Source: Acidilobaceae archaeon (GTDB lineage Archaea; Thermoproteota; Thermoprotei_A; Sulfolobales; Acidilobaceae). Taken from it: a stretch of 10,328 nucleotides of DNA. The position numbers and the translations under genes were made by a program. This document shows, piece after piece, positions 1 through 6,894 of this stretch. The stretch spans positions 1 through 10,328 of the forward strand of contig JALURD010000175.1 of NCBI GenBank assembly GCA_027057815.1, given 5' to 3'. The notes beneath the pieces were generated by a model that did no database searches, was not told where the DNA came from, and saw only the letters and a list, made by a program, of their open reading frames with translations. Position 1 is the first letter of the stretch. Every line of letters begins with the position of its first letter.

Positions 1-599
1 TTGATCATTATGATTCTATCGGGATAGCCTAGGGCCCTCGCCGCCTCCACGAATAGCTCCTCCCTAAGCTCTAGTACCTGGCCTCTCACCATTCTGAAGA
101 ATGTTGGAACGTAGACGACGCTTAGAGCTATGGCGGCATTGGAGGGGCTGGGGCCTAGTACTGTAGCAACAGCTATTGCTAGGACGATTCCAGGGAAGGC
201 GTAGATGCTATCCATAACCATGCTGAGGGCCCTATCCAGCCTGCCTCCGTAGTAGCCTGAGACTAGGCCTAGAGGGACCCCTATAGCCATTGAGAGGAGC
301 GCGGAGGCTGCTACGACGTAGAGTACAATGCGGGACCCCCAAATTATCCTTGAGAGTACGTCGTAGCCCAGCGTGGCGGTTCCGAATGGATGGTCCCAAC
401 TCGGGGGCTGGGGGTAGCCAGCCAGCTCGGGTGGCACGCTCCTTTCACGAGGCCCGTAGGGTGCAATCCACGGCGCCGCAATGGCGAGGAAGACGAAGAA
501 TAACACTATGGAGAGCCCGGCTATGAGCATCCCCCTTCCGGGCCTGGGTTCAGCCACGGACCTCAGGGCCTTGGCGAGCGCTTTGAGGGGTCTCATCAT
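1..599 (-). CDS. dppC: ABC importer permease, DppC/OppC family (N-terminal 199 residues, cut by window edge)
   Basis: Inner-membrane permease subunit of an oligopeptide/nickel/sugar-type ABC importer, partner of the DppB-like protein encoded just upstream. The reading frame is open from an ATG at 599-597 to the window edge with no frameshift. Visible features: a basic N-terminus, a first membrane segment at about residues 23-42, the DppC hallmark HPFGTATLGYDVLSR at 70-84, further hydrophobic segments at about 90-114 and 130-165, and the start of the EAA coupling loop (EAARALG, 185-191), which contacts the ATPase. About 90-100 C-terminal residues of the usual length are missing beyond base 1. 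The gene lies 15 bases after the dppB stop, with a GGGGTG ribosome binding site in that gap, so it is co-transcribed. A second ATG at 596-594 could also serve as start. The transported substrate cannot be told from this fragment. Confidence 0.93.
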   Translation of the reverse strand, partial: MMRPLKALAKALRSVAEPRPGRGMLIAGLSIVLFFVFLAIAAPWIAPYGPRERSVPPELAGYPQPPSWDHPFGTATLGYDVLSRIIWGSRIVLYVVAASALLSMAIGVPLGLVSGYYGGRLDRALSMVMDSIYAFPGIVLAIAVATVLGPSPSNAAIALSVVYVPTFFRMVRGQVLELREELFVEAARALGYPDRIIMI

Positions 600-614
600 G
601 GACACCCCTTAAGC

Positions 615-1628
615 CTAATACCTTATCCTTGGGTCGATGAGGGCGTATATTGCGTCCACTATGAGGCTGAGGAGGCCGACCATGAAGGCGAAGACCATGA
701 CTGTCCCCTGTATCGCTGTGTAGTCTCTATTCTCGATTTTCTCGAAGAGATAGCTTCCGAGGCCCGGCCAAGAGTATGTAGTCTCCGTTAGCACCGCGCC
801 GCCGAGTAGTATGGCTAACTGGAGACCCATTAAGGTGACCACGGGTATGAGGGCATTCCTCATAGCGTAGAGGAGCACCTTTCTCTCCCTTACCCCTCGG
901 GCTTTATAGGCTCTGACAAAGTCTGAGTTAAGCACGTCGGCTAGGTTGGCTCTGACTACCCTGGTGTAGGCGCCGCTGAGGACAAGGCCGAGGGTGAAGG
1001 CTGGCAGTATAAGGTGTTTTACGACGTCCTTGAAAGCCTCCCAGTTTCGGGTTATGAGGGCGTCCAGGGTGTATATGCCGGTGATGCGCTCTAGCTCGAC
1101 GCCACCGCTTATCCTTCCTCCAGCCGGGAGCCAGCCAAGCTTGACTGAGAATAATAATATGAGGAGGGATCCCAGCCATGGAATGAAGAGCGTGTAGGCT
1201 ACTATCGAGTAAACCCTGAGGCCTTTGTCTACCTTGGAGCCGCTCCTAAGAGCGGCGACTACGCCGGTGGTTATGCCTATAATGATGCTGATGAAGAACC
1301 CCGCAAGTATCAGCTCTATAGTTGCTGGGATCCTGTACTTGAGGTCGTCTGCTATGGACCTCCCCTCTATAATCAGGCTCTCGCCGAAGTCTCCGTGGAG
1401 CACGTTCCAGAGGTATTCGAAGTACTGGACATGTAAGGGCTTGTTGAGGCCTAGCCTCTCCATTTTTTCCTGGATGATCTCGGGCGGAACGTACCTTGTG
1501 CCTAGAGCGGCTTGGATGGGGTTACCGGGGATGACTCGAAGAATTATGAAGATGAGCGTGTATAGTATCAATACTGTAGGTATTATTAGAAGCGCTCTCA
1601 GTGCAAGGTACCTGGCGAGGCTTCCCAC
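615..1628 (-). CDS. dppB: ABC importer permease, DppB/OppB family
   Basis: Complete 337-residue membrane permease of a family-5 (peptide/nickel/oligosaccharide) ABC importer; forms the channel with the DppC-like partner. Seen in the protein: first membrane segment at about residues 9-30 followed by the family-typical RVIPGNP (31-37); periplasm-facing-type loop with GDFGES (79-84); membrane segments at about 103-127, 138-162, 205-222, 262-280 and 305-330; the EAA loop DFVRAYKARGV (236-246) followed by RNALIP (257-262); and the C-terminal signature ETTYSWPGLG (282-291). Length is normal for the family. The start is GTG at 1628-1626, chosen because a G-rich ribosome binding site (GGGGGGT) stands 4 bases upstream and the family N-terminus begins there. 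It lies 102 bases after the binding-protein gene and 15 bases before dppC. Confidence 0.95.
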   Translation of the reverse strand: MGSLARYLALRALLIIPTVLILYTLIFIILRVIPGNPIQAALGTRYVPPEIIQEKMERLGLNKPLHVQYFEYLWNVLHGDFGESLIIEGRSIADDLKYRIPATIELILAGFFISIIIGITTGVVAALRSGSKVDKGLRVYSIVAYTLFIPWLGSLLILLFSVKLGWLPAGGRISGGVELERITGIYTLDALITRNWEAFKDVVKHLILPAFTLGLVLSGAYTRVVRANLADVLNSDFVRAYKARGVRERKVLLYAMRNALIPVVTLMGLQLAILLGGAVLTETTYSWPGLGSYLFEKIENRDYTAIQGTVMVFAFMVGLLSLIVDAIYALIDPRIRY

Positions 1629-1730
1629 GACTACCCCCCAGCTGGCTTGCCGGCTACATCCCCCTGAGGTGGGGAAATAAAAGGAAGGGCGGGGTTTACG
1701 GGTAAAAAATACGGCTTGAACCCTTTAATG
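1629..1730 (-). promoter_or_regulatory. Binding-protein/permease gap with T-rich stretch and weak TATA-like element
   Basis: This 102-base gap is long for an otherwise tight operon. On the minus strand it carries a run of six Ts (1704-1709) shortly after the binding-protein stop, the kind of T-rich stretch at which archaeal RNA polymerase can terminate. Further on it has CCTTTTATTT (1675-1684), which could act as a weak TATA box placing a start near 1650, just ahead of dppB. Inference: partial termination would let the binding protein be made in excess over the permeases, which is common for such operons. Neither element is strong. Confidence 0.3.
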
Positions 1731-3437
1731 TTAGCCCTGAACTTCTATTGAGGAGTATATCAGGAACATCAGTGGACTCACTGTTATACTCTTCACGTCG
1801 GGGCCTAGCACTACGTATAGTTTGCCCTGTATTAGTGGGATGAATGGTACGTCCTCAGCTAGTATCTCCTGGACCTGCTTGTAGAGTTCAGCCCTCTGGG
1901 CCTGGTCGGTGAGCACGCTGGCCTGCTCGAGTAGCTGGTCTACCTGTGGGTTTGCATAGCCTGTCCCTGTCCATGAGTTGGCTGTGGACTTCAGGAATGG
2001 TGTGAGGTAGTTGTCTGGGTCGAGGTAGTCTGGGTACCAGCCTAGTAAGCTGAGCATGAACTGACCGCTGCTAAGCTGGTCTACGTACTGAGCCCACTCG
2101 CTGCTCTTAATGATAACCTTTATCATCCCGGTCCTCTCCCACTGCTCTGCTATGATAGCTGCCAGCTGGGCCTCTGTGTCGCCGTAGTGCGTGGGAGTAT
2201 ACCATAACTCGACGACGAGCGGGTTATCCTCGCTATATCCAGCCTGCTGGAGTAATTGCCTGGCGAGCTCTATGTTGCCATCACCGTACTTCTCCTTGAA
2301 CACGGGGACGTAGCTCCACATCTTACTTGGAACCATGCTGTAGAGCGGCTCGACAGTTCCCTTGAAGACTACCTGCGCTATTTCGTTCCGATCAATGGCG
2401 GCTGCGAGCGCTTGCCTCACCAGCTTGTTGTCGGTTGGTGGAGCGTCGACCTTAACCACAATGTATCTTATGAATAGGCCGGGTATCTCAACTACATTGT
2501 ATCCCTTCTCCTTGAGTGCTTGTATGTCCTCAGGGTTCAGGGTCCTCCAGGCCACGTCTATGTCGCCAGCCTCGAGGGCGCTCCTGAGAGCCTGTGCGTT
2601 CTTATAGAAGAGTATCACGACCCTGTCATTCTTGGGCTTAGGCCCATAGTAGTACGGGTTGGGCTCGAGGACCAGCCTCTCATCCCTCACCCATTCGACT
2701 ATCTTATATGGCCCGCAACCTCCCCATGTAGCGTCGCTAGCTATCTTGTCATCGGGGTAGTTCGGGTGAACGGGGAAGTATGGCGGGGTTGCCACAACAG
2801 CTAGGAAGTAGCCGGTGGGCCTCTTGAGGGTAAACTTGACCGTGTAGTCGTCTAGGGCCTCAACTTTCTCCACGAAGTCTGTTACAAGCCATGATGGGTC
2901 TCCTTGTATCTTCATCACTCTCTCAATGCTTCTGACAACGTCGTGAGCAGTGCACGGTGTGCCGTCCGCGAATTTGGCGTCCTTCCTTAAGTGGAAGATC
3001 CATACCTTACCGTTCTCTTGGACCTCCCAGCTAGTTGCCAGGTCTCCTACTATCTGGCCTGTCTCAGGGTCGTAAGTCACGAGGCCTGCCATTACGTTGC
3101 TCAGAACTTCCCAGGTGAAGAAATCGTATGCGTTGGCTGGGTCTAGGTCGGTTATCTTGTCGGTGGTCCCGATTACGACGGTCTTCAGGGCGGCCGTCTC
3201 CGTCGGCGTTGCTGCCGGTGTGGTAGTTGTGGTTGTCGGCGTTGTGGTCGTTGGGGTTGTGGTTGGACTGGTAGTCTCAGTTGCTGCTGGCGTTGCTGCG
3301 GGTGTAGTGGTTTCTGTTGGGGCAGCGCCTCCGCCTCCTCTCATCAGGTATATTCCGACTGCCAGGAGTATAACGACAACTACTATAGCGGCTGCAACGG
3401 CCCTACTTAATCCCCTAGAATTCTTCCTGGAACCCAC
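1731..3437 (-). CDS. Family 5 extracellular solute-binding protein (DppA/OppA-like), membrane-anchored
   Basis: Binds the substrate outside the cell and hands it to the DppB/DppC-type permeases encoded downstream. The 568-residue product starts with a basic segment and a hydrophobic helix (about residues 12-32) that probably anchors it, because there is no lipobox cysteine. A Thr/Pro/Ala linker follows (about 40-83). The binding domain (about 85-560) is of the SBP_bac_5 type: DPANAYDFFTWEVLSNV near its start, then GDLATSWEV, and FADGTPCTAHDV, the family signature region. Such Thr-rich linkers are usual in crenarchaeal binding proteins and are likely glycosylated. The start is GTG at 3437-3435 with GGTG 5-6 bases ahead and a TATA box further up. 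Family members bind peptides, oligosaccharides or nickel; the sequence alone does not decide which. First gene of the importer operon. Confidence 0.94.
   Translation of the reverse strand: MGSRKNSRGLSRAVAAAIVVVVILLAVGIYLMRGGGGAAPTETTTPAATPAATETTSPTTTPTTTTPTTTTTTPAATPTETAALKTVVIGTTDKITDLDPANAYDFFTWEVLSNVMAGLVTYDPETGQIVGDLATSWEVQENGKVWIFHLRKDAKFADGTPCTAHDVVRSIERVMKIQGDPSWLVTDFVEKVEALDDYTVKFTLKRPTGYFLAVVATPPYFPVHPNYPDDKIASDATWGGCGPYKIVEWVRDERLVLEPNPYYYGPKPKNDRVVILFYKNAQALRSALEAGDIDVAWRTLNPEDIQALKEKGYNVVEIPGLFIRYIVVKVDAPPTDNKLVRQALAAAIDRNEIAQVVFKGTVEPLYSMVPSKMWSYVPVFKEKYGDGNIELARQLLQQAGYSEDNPLVVELWYTPTHYGDTEAQLAAIIAEQWERTGMIKVIIKSSEWAQYVDQLSSGQFMLSLLGWYPDYLDPDNYLTPFLKSTANSWTGTGYANPQVDQLLEQASVLTDQAQRAELYKQVQEILAEDVPFIPLIQGKLYVVLGPDVKSITVSPLMFLIYSSIEVQG
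3189..3320 (-). repeat. Low-complexity Thr/Pro-rich linker region inside the binding-protein gene
   Basis: The stretch coding for about residues 40-83 of the binding protein is built from repeated ACN/CCN/GCN codons (runs such as TTTPTTTT). On the plus strand it reads as alternating GTTGTGG-like units and opens a false Val/Gly-rich frame. It is a spacer between membrane anchor and ligand-binding domain, prone to length change by slippage. Confidence 0.8.
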
Positions 3438-3489
3438 TCTAACACCACTCCCCGATACGGGGCTCGATGGCCTAGGCTACAGCCGCGAG

Positions 3490-3499
3490 TATTTATAAG
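3490..3499 (-). promoter_or_regulatory. TATA box of the importer operon
   Basis: Minus-strand CTTATAAATA is a near-ideal crenarchaeal TATA box, in a 116-base gap between the exporter permease gene and the binding-protein gene. Transcription would begin about 25 bases downstream (near 3466), leaving a leader of about 28 bases that holds the GGTG ribosome binding site in front of the GTG start at 3437. Confidence 0.7.
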
Positions 3500-3553
3500 C
3501 AAACCGCTTCAACGCCTAAGCGAGCCGGATGGCCTCGAGCTTATCAGACTGGT

Positions 3554-4762
3554 CTAGTGATACTCGATTATTCTAGCCAAGAGTTTCTTGTAAACGAATA
3601 ACCCGATAACATAGATAATAACGGCGGCCACGGCAGCTGGGGCTGAGTATGCGAGTGCCTCGTTTACCGTGAACTCGTTCAGGAGGAGCCTCCTCACTGA
3701 TATAATGGCTCTACTTAGGGGCCAGTAGTTGGCGAATACTTGGAGTGGCTCTGGCAGTATGAAGACTGGTATGGCTATGCCGCCAGCGAACATCACCGGG
3801 AAGGCTATAGCGTTGACCAGCGCTGAAGCGCCTTCGGGGGTCTTGGCTAGAGGCGCTATGAGGAGGCCCAGGCCTATAGTGAATAGCGTCCCGAATGCTA
3901 GGATGAGAGCCGAGAAGGCTATGACTGAGGCATCTACTGCATACTTAGCTCCCGTGGCGAGGCTCACCGAAACCACTGCCGCCGCGGAGAGGCCTACTAG
4001 GGCTAGGGCTGCTAAGGTGTCAGAGGCCAATAGCTCCCAGTCCCTCATAGGCGAGGAGAGTATGACTTGGAGGGTTCCCGTCCGTTTCCTCTCATTTATA
4101 GCCATCGCGCCAGAGAATAGTCCTATGAAGAGCGCCTCTATCCCAACCATGCTGACGGCGTAGTAGGCCCTTATGCCGCCTGGTGTGGCTAGGAGCGGGG
4201 GAGTTTCAGACTCCACCACCACATCCAGCGGGTCGGCCATCAGCTCGAGCCAGCCAGCCGACGCGGCGGGAGCGAACTTAAAAGCATACTCAGTCATATT
4301 GCTCCTAATCATGTCCTCGAAGGCACTCAGGAAACCATCTACAACCTGGAATGAGAACCCGCCCCACTCGGATTTAACGTAGAACACCTTGACTACGGGC
4401 TTAGCCCCGGCGGCCAGGGACTCGCTAAAGTTTTCCGGGACCCATAACCCAACGTCTAGGTGGCCCTTCTTAACGTCATTATAGAGTTCTTGGGGGTCAC
4501 TGTAAACCTTAACCTTGAATAGCCCGCTGGCATTAATGGCCTTCATTAGGATAGAGCCGAGCCAGTCATCGCCGCTAGAGTCCCCGTTATACACCCCCAG
4601 CTCGACGCTTGGGGGATTGGGAGATCCCCAGATAGCCACCATTAACCCGTACCAGAGTATTGGGAAGAGTATGACCCAGAATAGTGTCTCCTTATACTTG
4701 ACTACGCTTTTAATAGAAACGTAGGCTTCACTCAGCACTCTCCATATGGTACCCCTAGCCAT
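3554..4762 (-). CDS. ABC-2 type exporter permease
   Basis: Membrane half of an ABC exporter of the drug/polysaccharide/lipid (DrrB/NodJ/ABC-2) type; partners with the ATPase encoded immediately upstream. From the ATG at 4762 it has 402 residues: a short cytoplasmic N-terminus, a first membrane helix at about 25-46, a large extracytoplasmic domain of about 140-150 residues (with possible Asn-glycosylation sites such as NAS, NFS and NMT), then five hydrophobic segments in the C-terminal half. The loop INERKRTGTLQVILSSP matches the E-x-x-x-GT coupling motif of ABC-2 permeases. Start choice: ATG 4762-4760 has GGTGA five bases upstream (4772-4768). A GTG at 4771-4769 would give three more residues and a 4-base overlap with the ATPase stop but has a poorly placed binding site. 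Substrate unknown. Confidence 0.9.
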   Translation of the reverse strand: MARGTIWRVLSEAYVSIKSVVKYKETLFWVILFPILWYGLMVAIWGSPNPPSVELGVYNGDSSGDDWLGSILMKAINASGLFKVKVYSDPQELYNDVKKGHLDVGLWVPENFSESLAAGAKPVVKVFYVKSEWGGFSFQVVDGFLSAFEDMIRSNMTEYAFKFAPAASAGWLELMADPLDVVVESETPPLLATPGGIRAYYAVSMVGIEALFIGLFSGAMAINERKRTGTLQVILSSPMRDWELLASDTLAALALVGLSAAAVVSVSLATGAKYAVDASVIAFSALILAFGTLFTIGLGLLIAPLAKTPEGASALVNAIAFPVMFAGGIAIPVFILPEPLQVFANYWPLSRAIISVRRLLLNEFTVNEALAYSAPAAVAAVIIYVIGLFVYKKLLARIIEYH

Positions 4763-4767
4763 AGAGG

Positions 4768-4772
4768 TCACC
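4768..4772 (-). promoter_or_regulatory. Ribosome binding site GGTGA deciding the permease start
   Basis: Minus-strand GGTGA, matching the archaeal 16S rRNA 3' end, includes the stop codon TGA of the ATPase gene and lies 5 bases before the ATG at 4762. Ribosomes ending the ATPase would sit directly on it, so the two subunits are probably made by coupled translation. Confidence 0.6.
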
Positions 4773-5703
4773 CCTCACTCGGGGCACCGGAGCCCGTGAC
4801 GGTCATGTACACCTCGGCGAGGCCGGGCTTTCGGACCTCCACTCTCTCAATGAAAGCACCGACCTTGACTAGTGCCTCAACTATCCTCGGCAGCACCTCT
4901 CCCGGGTCCATTGTAGAGTAGATGGCAGTATCGTCGCCGGATCTCACTAGAGTTGCGCCCCTGACGTTTGGCGGGTTTGAGAGTCCCCTGCCCTGAATGA
5001 CTATCCTAGCCTTAGGCGCGTACCTCTTAATCAACTCCTCTGGGGATCCCCATGCGGCAATCCTCCCCTTGTAGAATATGTACACCCTATCCCCTACTTC
5101 CTCTGCTTCCTCGGGAATGTGCGTAGAAGCGATAACAGCCCTATCGCGGGATAGGTCCCTAACCAGGCGCCAGAACTCGGACCTGCCGCGCGGGTCTAAG
5201 CCGCTCGTGGGCTCGTCGAGTATTAGCACCCTCGGGTCTCCCATGAGGGCTGCCGCTATGGTGAGCCTTCTCCTCATGCCTCCACTTAGCTCTGCGACCT
5301 TAGCTTTGCCCTTGTCGGGGAGGCCCACGGCTTCAAGGAGCTTCTTAGCCTCCCTCCTGGCCTCGCCTATCGAGAGCCCTCTGATTAACCCGTACCAGAC
5401 AAGGTTCTCCAGAACCGAAAGCTTCTCCCTAAAGGGCATGTTCTGGGGAGCGAAGCCCATGCACTCTCTGGGCTTCGACCAGTCCCCCGACCACACGTCA
5501 TAGCCGCAAACCTTCACATAGCCCTTGGTCGGCTTGAGCGAGCCAGCGATCATTGAGAGCGTGGTTGTTTTCCCACTACCGTTGGGCCCCATGAGGACTG
5601 TTACTCCTTCCCAGGCCTCCAGGTCTACCCCGTCGACGGCCACTACGCCCCCAGGATATACCTTGCGCAAGCCCCTGGCCTCGACTAGTGGGGATTCCTC
5701 CAA
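4768..5703 (-). CDS. ABC exporter ATP-binding protein
   Basis: 311-residue nucleotide-binding subunit that drives the ABC-2 permease. All catalytic motifs are intact: Walker A GPNGSGKT at residues 39-46, Q-loop glutamine 87 (FAPQN), signature LSGGM 139-143, Walker B LILDEP 160-165, D-loop SGLD 167-170 and switch histidine 195 (STH). After about residue 220 comes a C-terminal domain of about 90 residues, as in the DrrA/CcmA/NatA type of exporter ATPases, ending with a VRKPGLAEVYMTVTG motif similar to the end of DrrA-like proteins. The start is TTG at 5703-5701: an in-frame stop lies six bases further up and no later start keeps the first beta strand. First gene of the exporter operon, overlapping the ribosome binding site of the permease. 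Divergent from the membrane-protein/regulator pair. Confidence 0.93.
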   Translation of the reverse strand: MEESPLVEARGLRKVYPGGVVAVDGVDLEAWEGVTVLMGPNGSGKTTTLSMIAGSLKPTKGYVKVCGYDVWSGDWSKPRECMGFAPQNMPFREKLSVLENLVWYGLIRGLSIGEARREAKKLLEAVGLPDKGKAKVAELSGGMRRRLTIAAALMGDPRVLILDEPTSGLDPRGRSEFWRLVRDLSRDRAVIASTHIPEEAEEVGDRVYIFYKGRIAAWGSPEELIKRYAPKARIVIQGRGLSNPPNVRGATLVRSGDDTAIYSTMDPGEVLPRIVEALVKVGAFIERVEVRKPGLAEVYMTVTGSGAPSEG

Positions 5704-5826
5704 ATCTCAAACCCTAAGACTGCCAAGTCCCCTGCCACTCTAATAATGGAAGTTGGAACTCTCAGCCTGAGAGTAAGACATTGCCATTTGAATCCATCCG
5801 GCAAAGTTCTACAGGGGTACCCTGGT
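5704..5826. promoter_or_regulatory. Divergent control region between exporter and regulator operons
   Basis: The only AT-rich island here is CTAATAATGG at about 5737-5746, which reads ATTATTAG on the minus strand. It could serve as a weak TATA box for the exporter ATPase (start near 5711, almost leaderless) and, on the plus strand, for the membrane protein. No good match to the TATA consensus exists in either direction, so a weak or regulated promoter pair is inferred. GGGGT at 5814-5818 is a candidate ribosome binding site for a TTG start at 5827. Confidence 0.35.
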
Positions 5827-6516
5827 TTGCCTGGGGGTAGCCGTGAGGAGCAGGCGGGGGGTGTTGATGAGAGGGCTATTATAGCATCCCTAGCTGTGAG
5901 GGTTCGAGCTTATGCCGGCTACGCGATTGGGGCCTACGCGTTTTTCGCCTTCTCCCTCGCCGTGATAGCGTACACTTCAATGCTTGGTGTGGCCTTTAAC
6001 TTGCTCGGCTTGAATGCCGGGGTTGCCGCAGGACTCGCCGCCTTCGCTGGTGTAGTTGTTGCTGCCATTCTCGTTGCTAGGCTGGAATCCCCCGTAGCTA
6101 GGGTCTACTATACTGTCTACAGGGAGGCCGAGGATGCTAGGAGGAGGATTGAGCGCTTCGTAGTAGTAGTATTCGTGTCATCATTCATAGTGGTCCCGCT
6201 GATCCTTGGCGCAGTCTTCGGGGATATAATAGCGGGCATAGCGTGGCACCCTGCGTTAACCCTGGCACTCCTGGTTAATGCTGCCCTCTACAGTCTCCAC
6301 CCTCTCGCCGCGAAGGCCTTGGTCAGGGACGCGTGGCATGGCTTCCTTGAAGCGGGCCTAGTCATGGCTGCGACGGAGCCGTTGATAGTGTATCTCGCAC
6401 TTGAGGGGAGCCTCGGCGAGGCTTACTCGCTAGCGGTTGGAAGCATGGCCCTCGGCTACCTCACCGCAGGTACAATGATGCTGAAGCGTGGCCTCAAGTC
6501 ACTACTGGAGGGCTAG
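5827..6516 (+). CDS. Polytopic membrane protein of unknown function
   Basis: I do not recognise the family. From TTG at 5827 the product has 229 residues: a charged N-terminus (REEQ, DER) followed by about six hydrophobic segments (roughly residues 30-57, 64-85, 110-133, 138-158, 173-191 and 197-217 of this start) and a short basic tail. An acidic/basic cytoplasmic loop (YREAEDARRRIERF) lies between segments 2 and 3. The frame opens further up at an ATG at 5746, which would add 27 residues. That ATG has no ribosome binding site and no TATA box at leaderless distance, and the extra residues look non-coding. TTG 5827 has GGGGT eight bases ahead and TTG starts are used elsewhere here. The start remains uncertain. 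The gene ends six bases before a winged-helix regulator and diverges from the ABC exporter, so it may be an accessory of that exporter or a signal-sensing partner of the regulator. Confidence 0.75.
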   Translation: MPGGSREEQAGGVDERAIIASLAVRVRAYAGYAIGAYAFFAFSLAVIAYTSMLGVAFNLLGLNAGVAAGLAAFAGVVVAAILVARLESPVARVYYTVYREAEDARRRIERFVVVVFVSSFIVVPLILGAVFGDIIAGIAWHPALTLALLVNAALYSLHPLAAKALVRDAWHGFLEAGLVMAATEPLIVYLALEGSLGEAYSLAVGSMALGYLTAGTMMLKRGLKSLLEG

Positions 6517-6522
6517 GGAGGG

Positions 6523-6894
6523 ATGAATGGGGGAGGGGGCCTCTCCAAGAAAGCGTCCCTCCTCTTCAACCCCAAAAGGTTCGCGATAGCAACGATGCTC
6601 TACATAGCAGGCCCCCTCCCCTTATCTAAGCTGAGGGAAGCCACCGGCCTTTCATGGGGGGACCTCGACTCTAACCTTAGAAGGCTCGCTAGGGAGGGCA
6701 TTGTCTCCCTTGAGAGGAGACTCACAAGCGATGGGTTCAGAACGTTCGCTACGCTTACGCCCGAGGGTGCAGCGGCTTATAGAGAGCTAGCCAGCTACCT
6801 CGAAAACACGCTTACATCCGCACTCCGATCCTCAAGACCTCGCGAGAGGAGCCCGGGAAGCGATGAACCTCGCAAGGGCGTGGGCAGTCATTAG
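6523..6894 (+). CDS. Winged-helix DNA-binding transcriptional regulator
   Basis: Small 123-residue regulator of the ArsR/MarR-like archaeal winged-helix type (the class often labelled HTH_34). Helix 1 is at about residues 17-29 (PKRFAIATMLYIAG), helix 2 at 33-41 (PLSKLREATG), the recognition helix at 44-58 (SWGDLDSNLRRLAREG), and the wing at about 60-79 with the typical I-VSLERR...F-TLTPEG pattern. A helix at 80-100 probably forms the dimer contact. The last 20 residues (104-123) are basic, low in complexity, and lie wholly in the stretch that overlaps the gene on the other strand. The ATG at 6523 follows the membrane-protein stop by 6 bases, with GGAGGG at 6507-6512, so the two are co-translated. 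Likely regulates its own operon and the divergent ABC exporter (inference). Confidence 0.88.
   Translation: MNGGGGLSKKASLLFNPKRFAIATMLYIAGPLPLSKLREATGLSWGDLDSNLRRLAREGIVSLERRLTSDGFRTFATLTPEGAAAYRELASYLENTLTSALRSSRPRERSPGSDEPRKGVGSH

Noticed and set aside
290..526. Plus-strand 78-residue open frame
   Set aside because: It lies antisense to the dppC fragment, whose frame on the other strand is continuous and carries clear family motifs; the product is Arg-rich and unlike any protein.
3097..3498. Plus-strand Val/Gly-rich frame that looks like a membrane protein
   Set aside because: The Val/Gly runs are the reverse reading of the Thr/Pro linker codons of the binding protein, followed by the reverse of its membrane anchor.
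5746..5826. N-terminal extension of the membrane protein from ATG 5746
   Set aside because: No ribosome binding site and no TATA box at leaderless distance; the encoded 27 residues look non-coding. Kept only as an alternative start.
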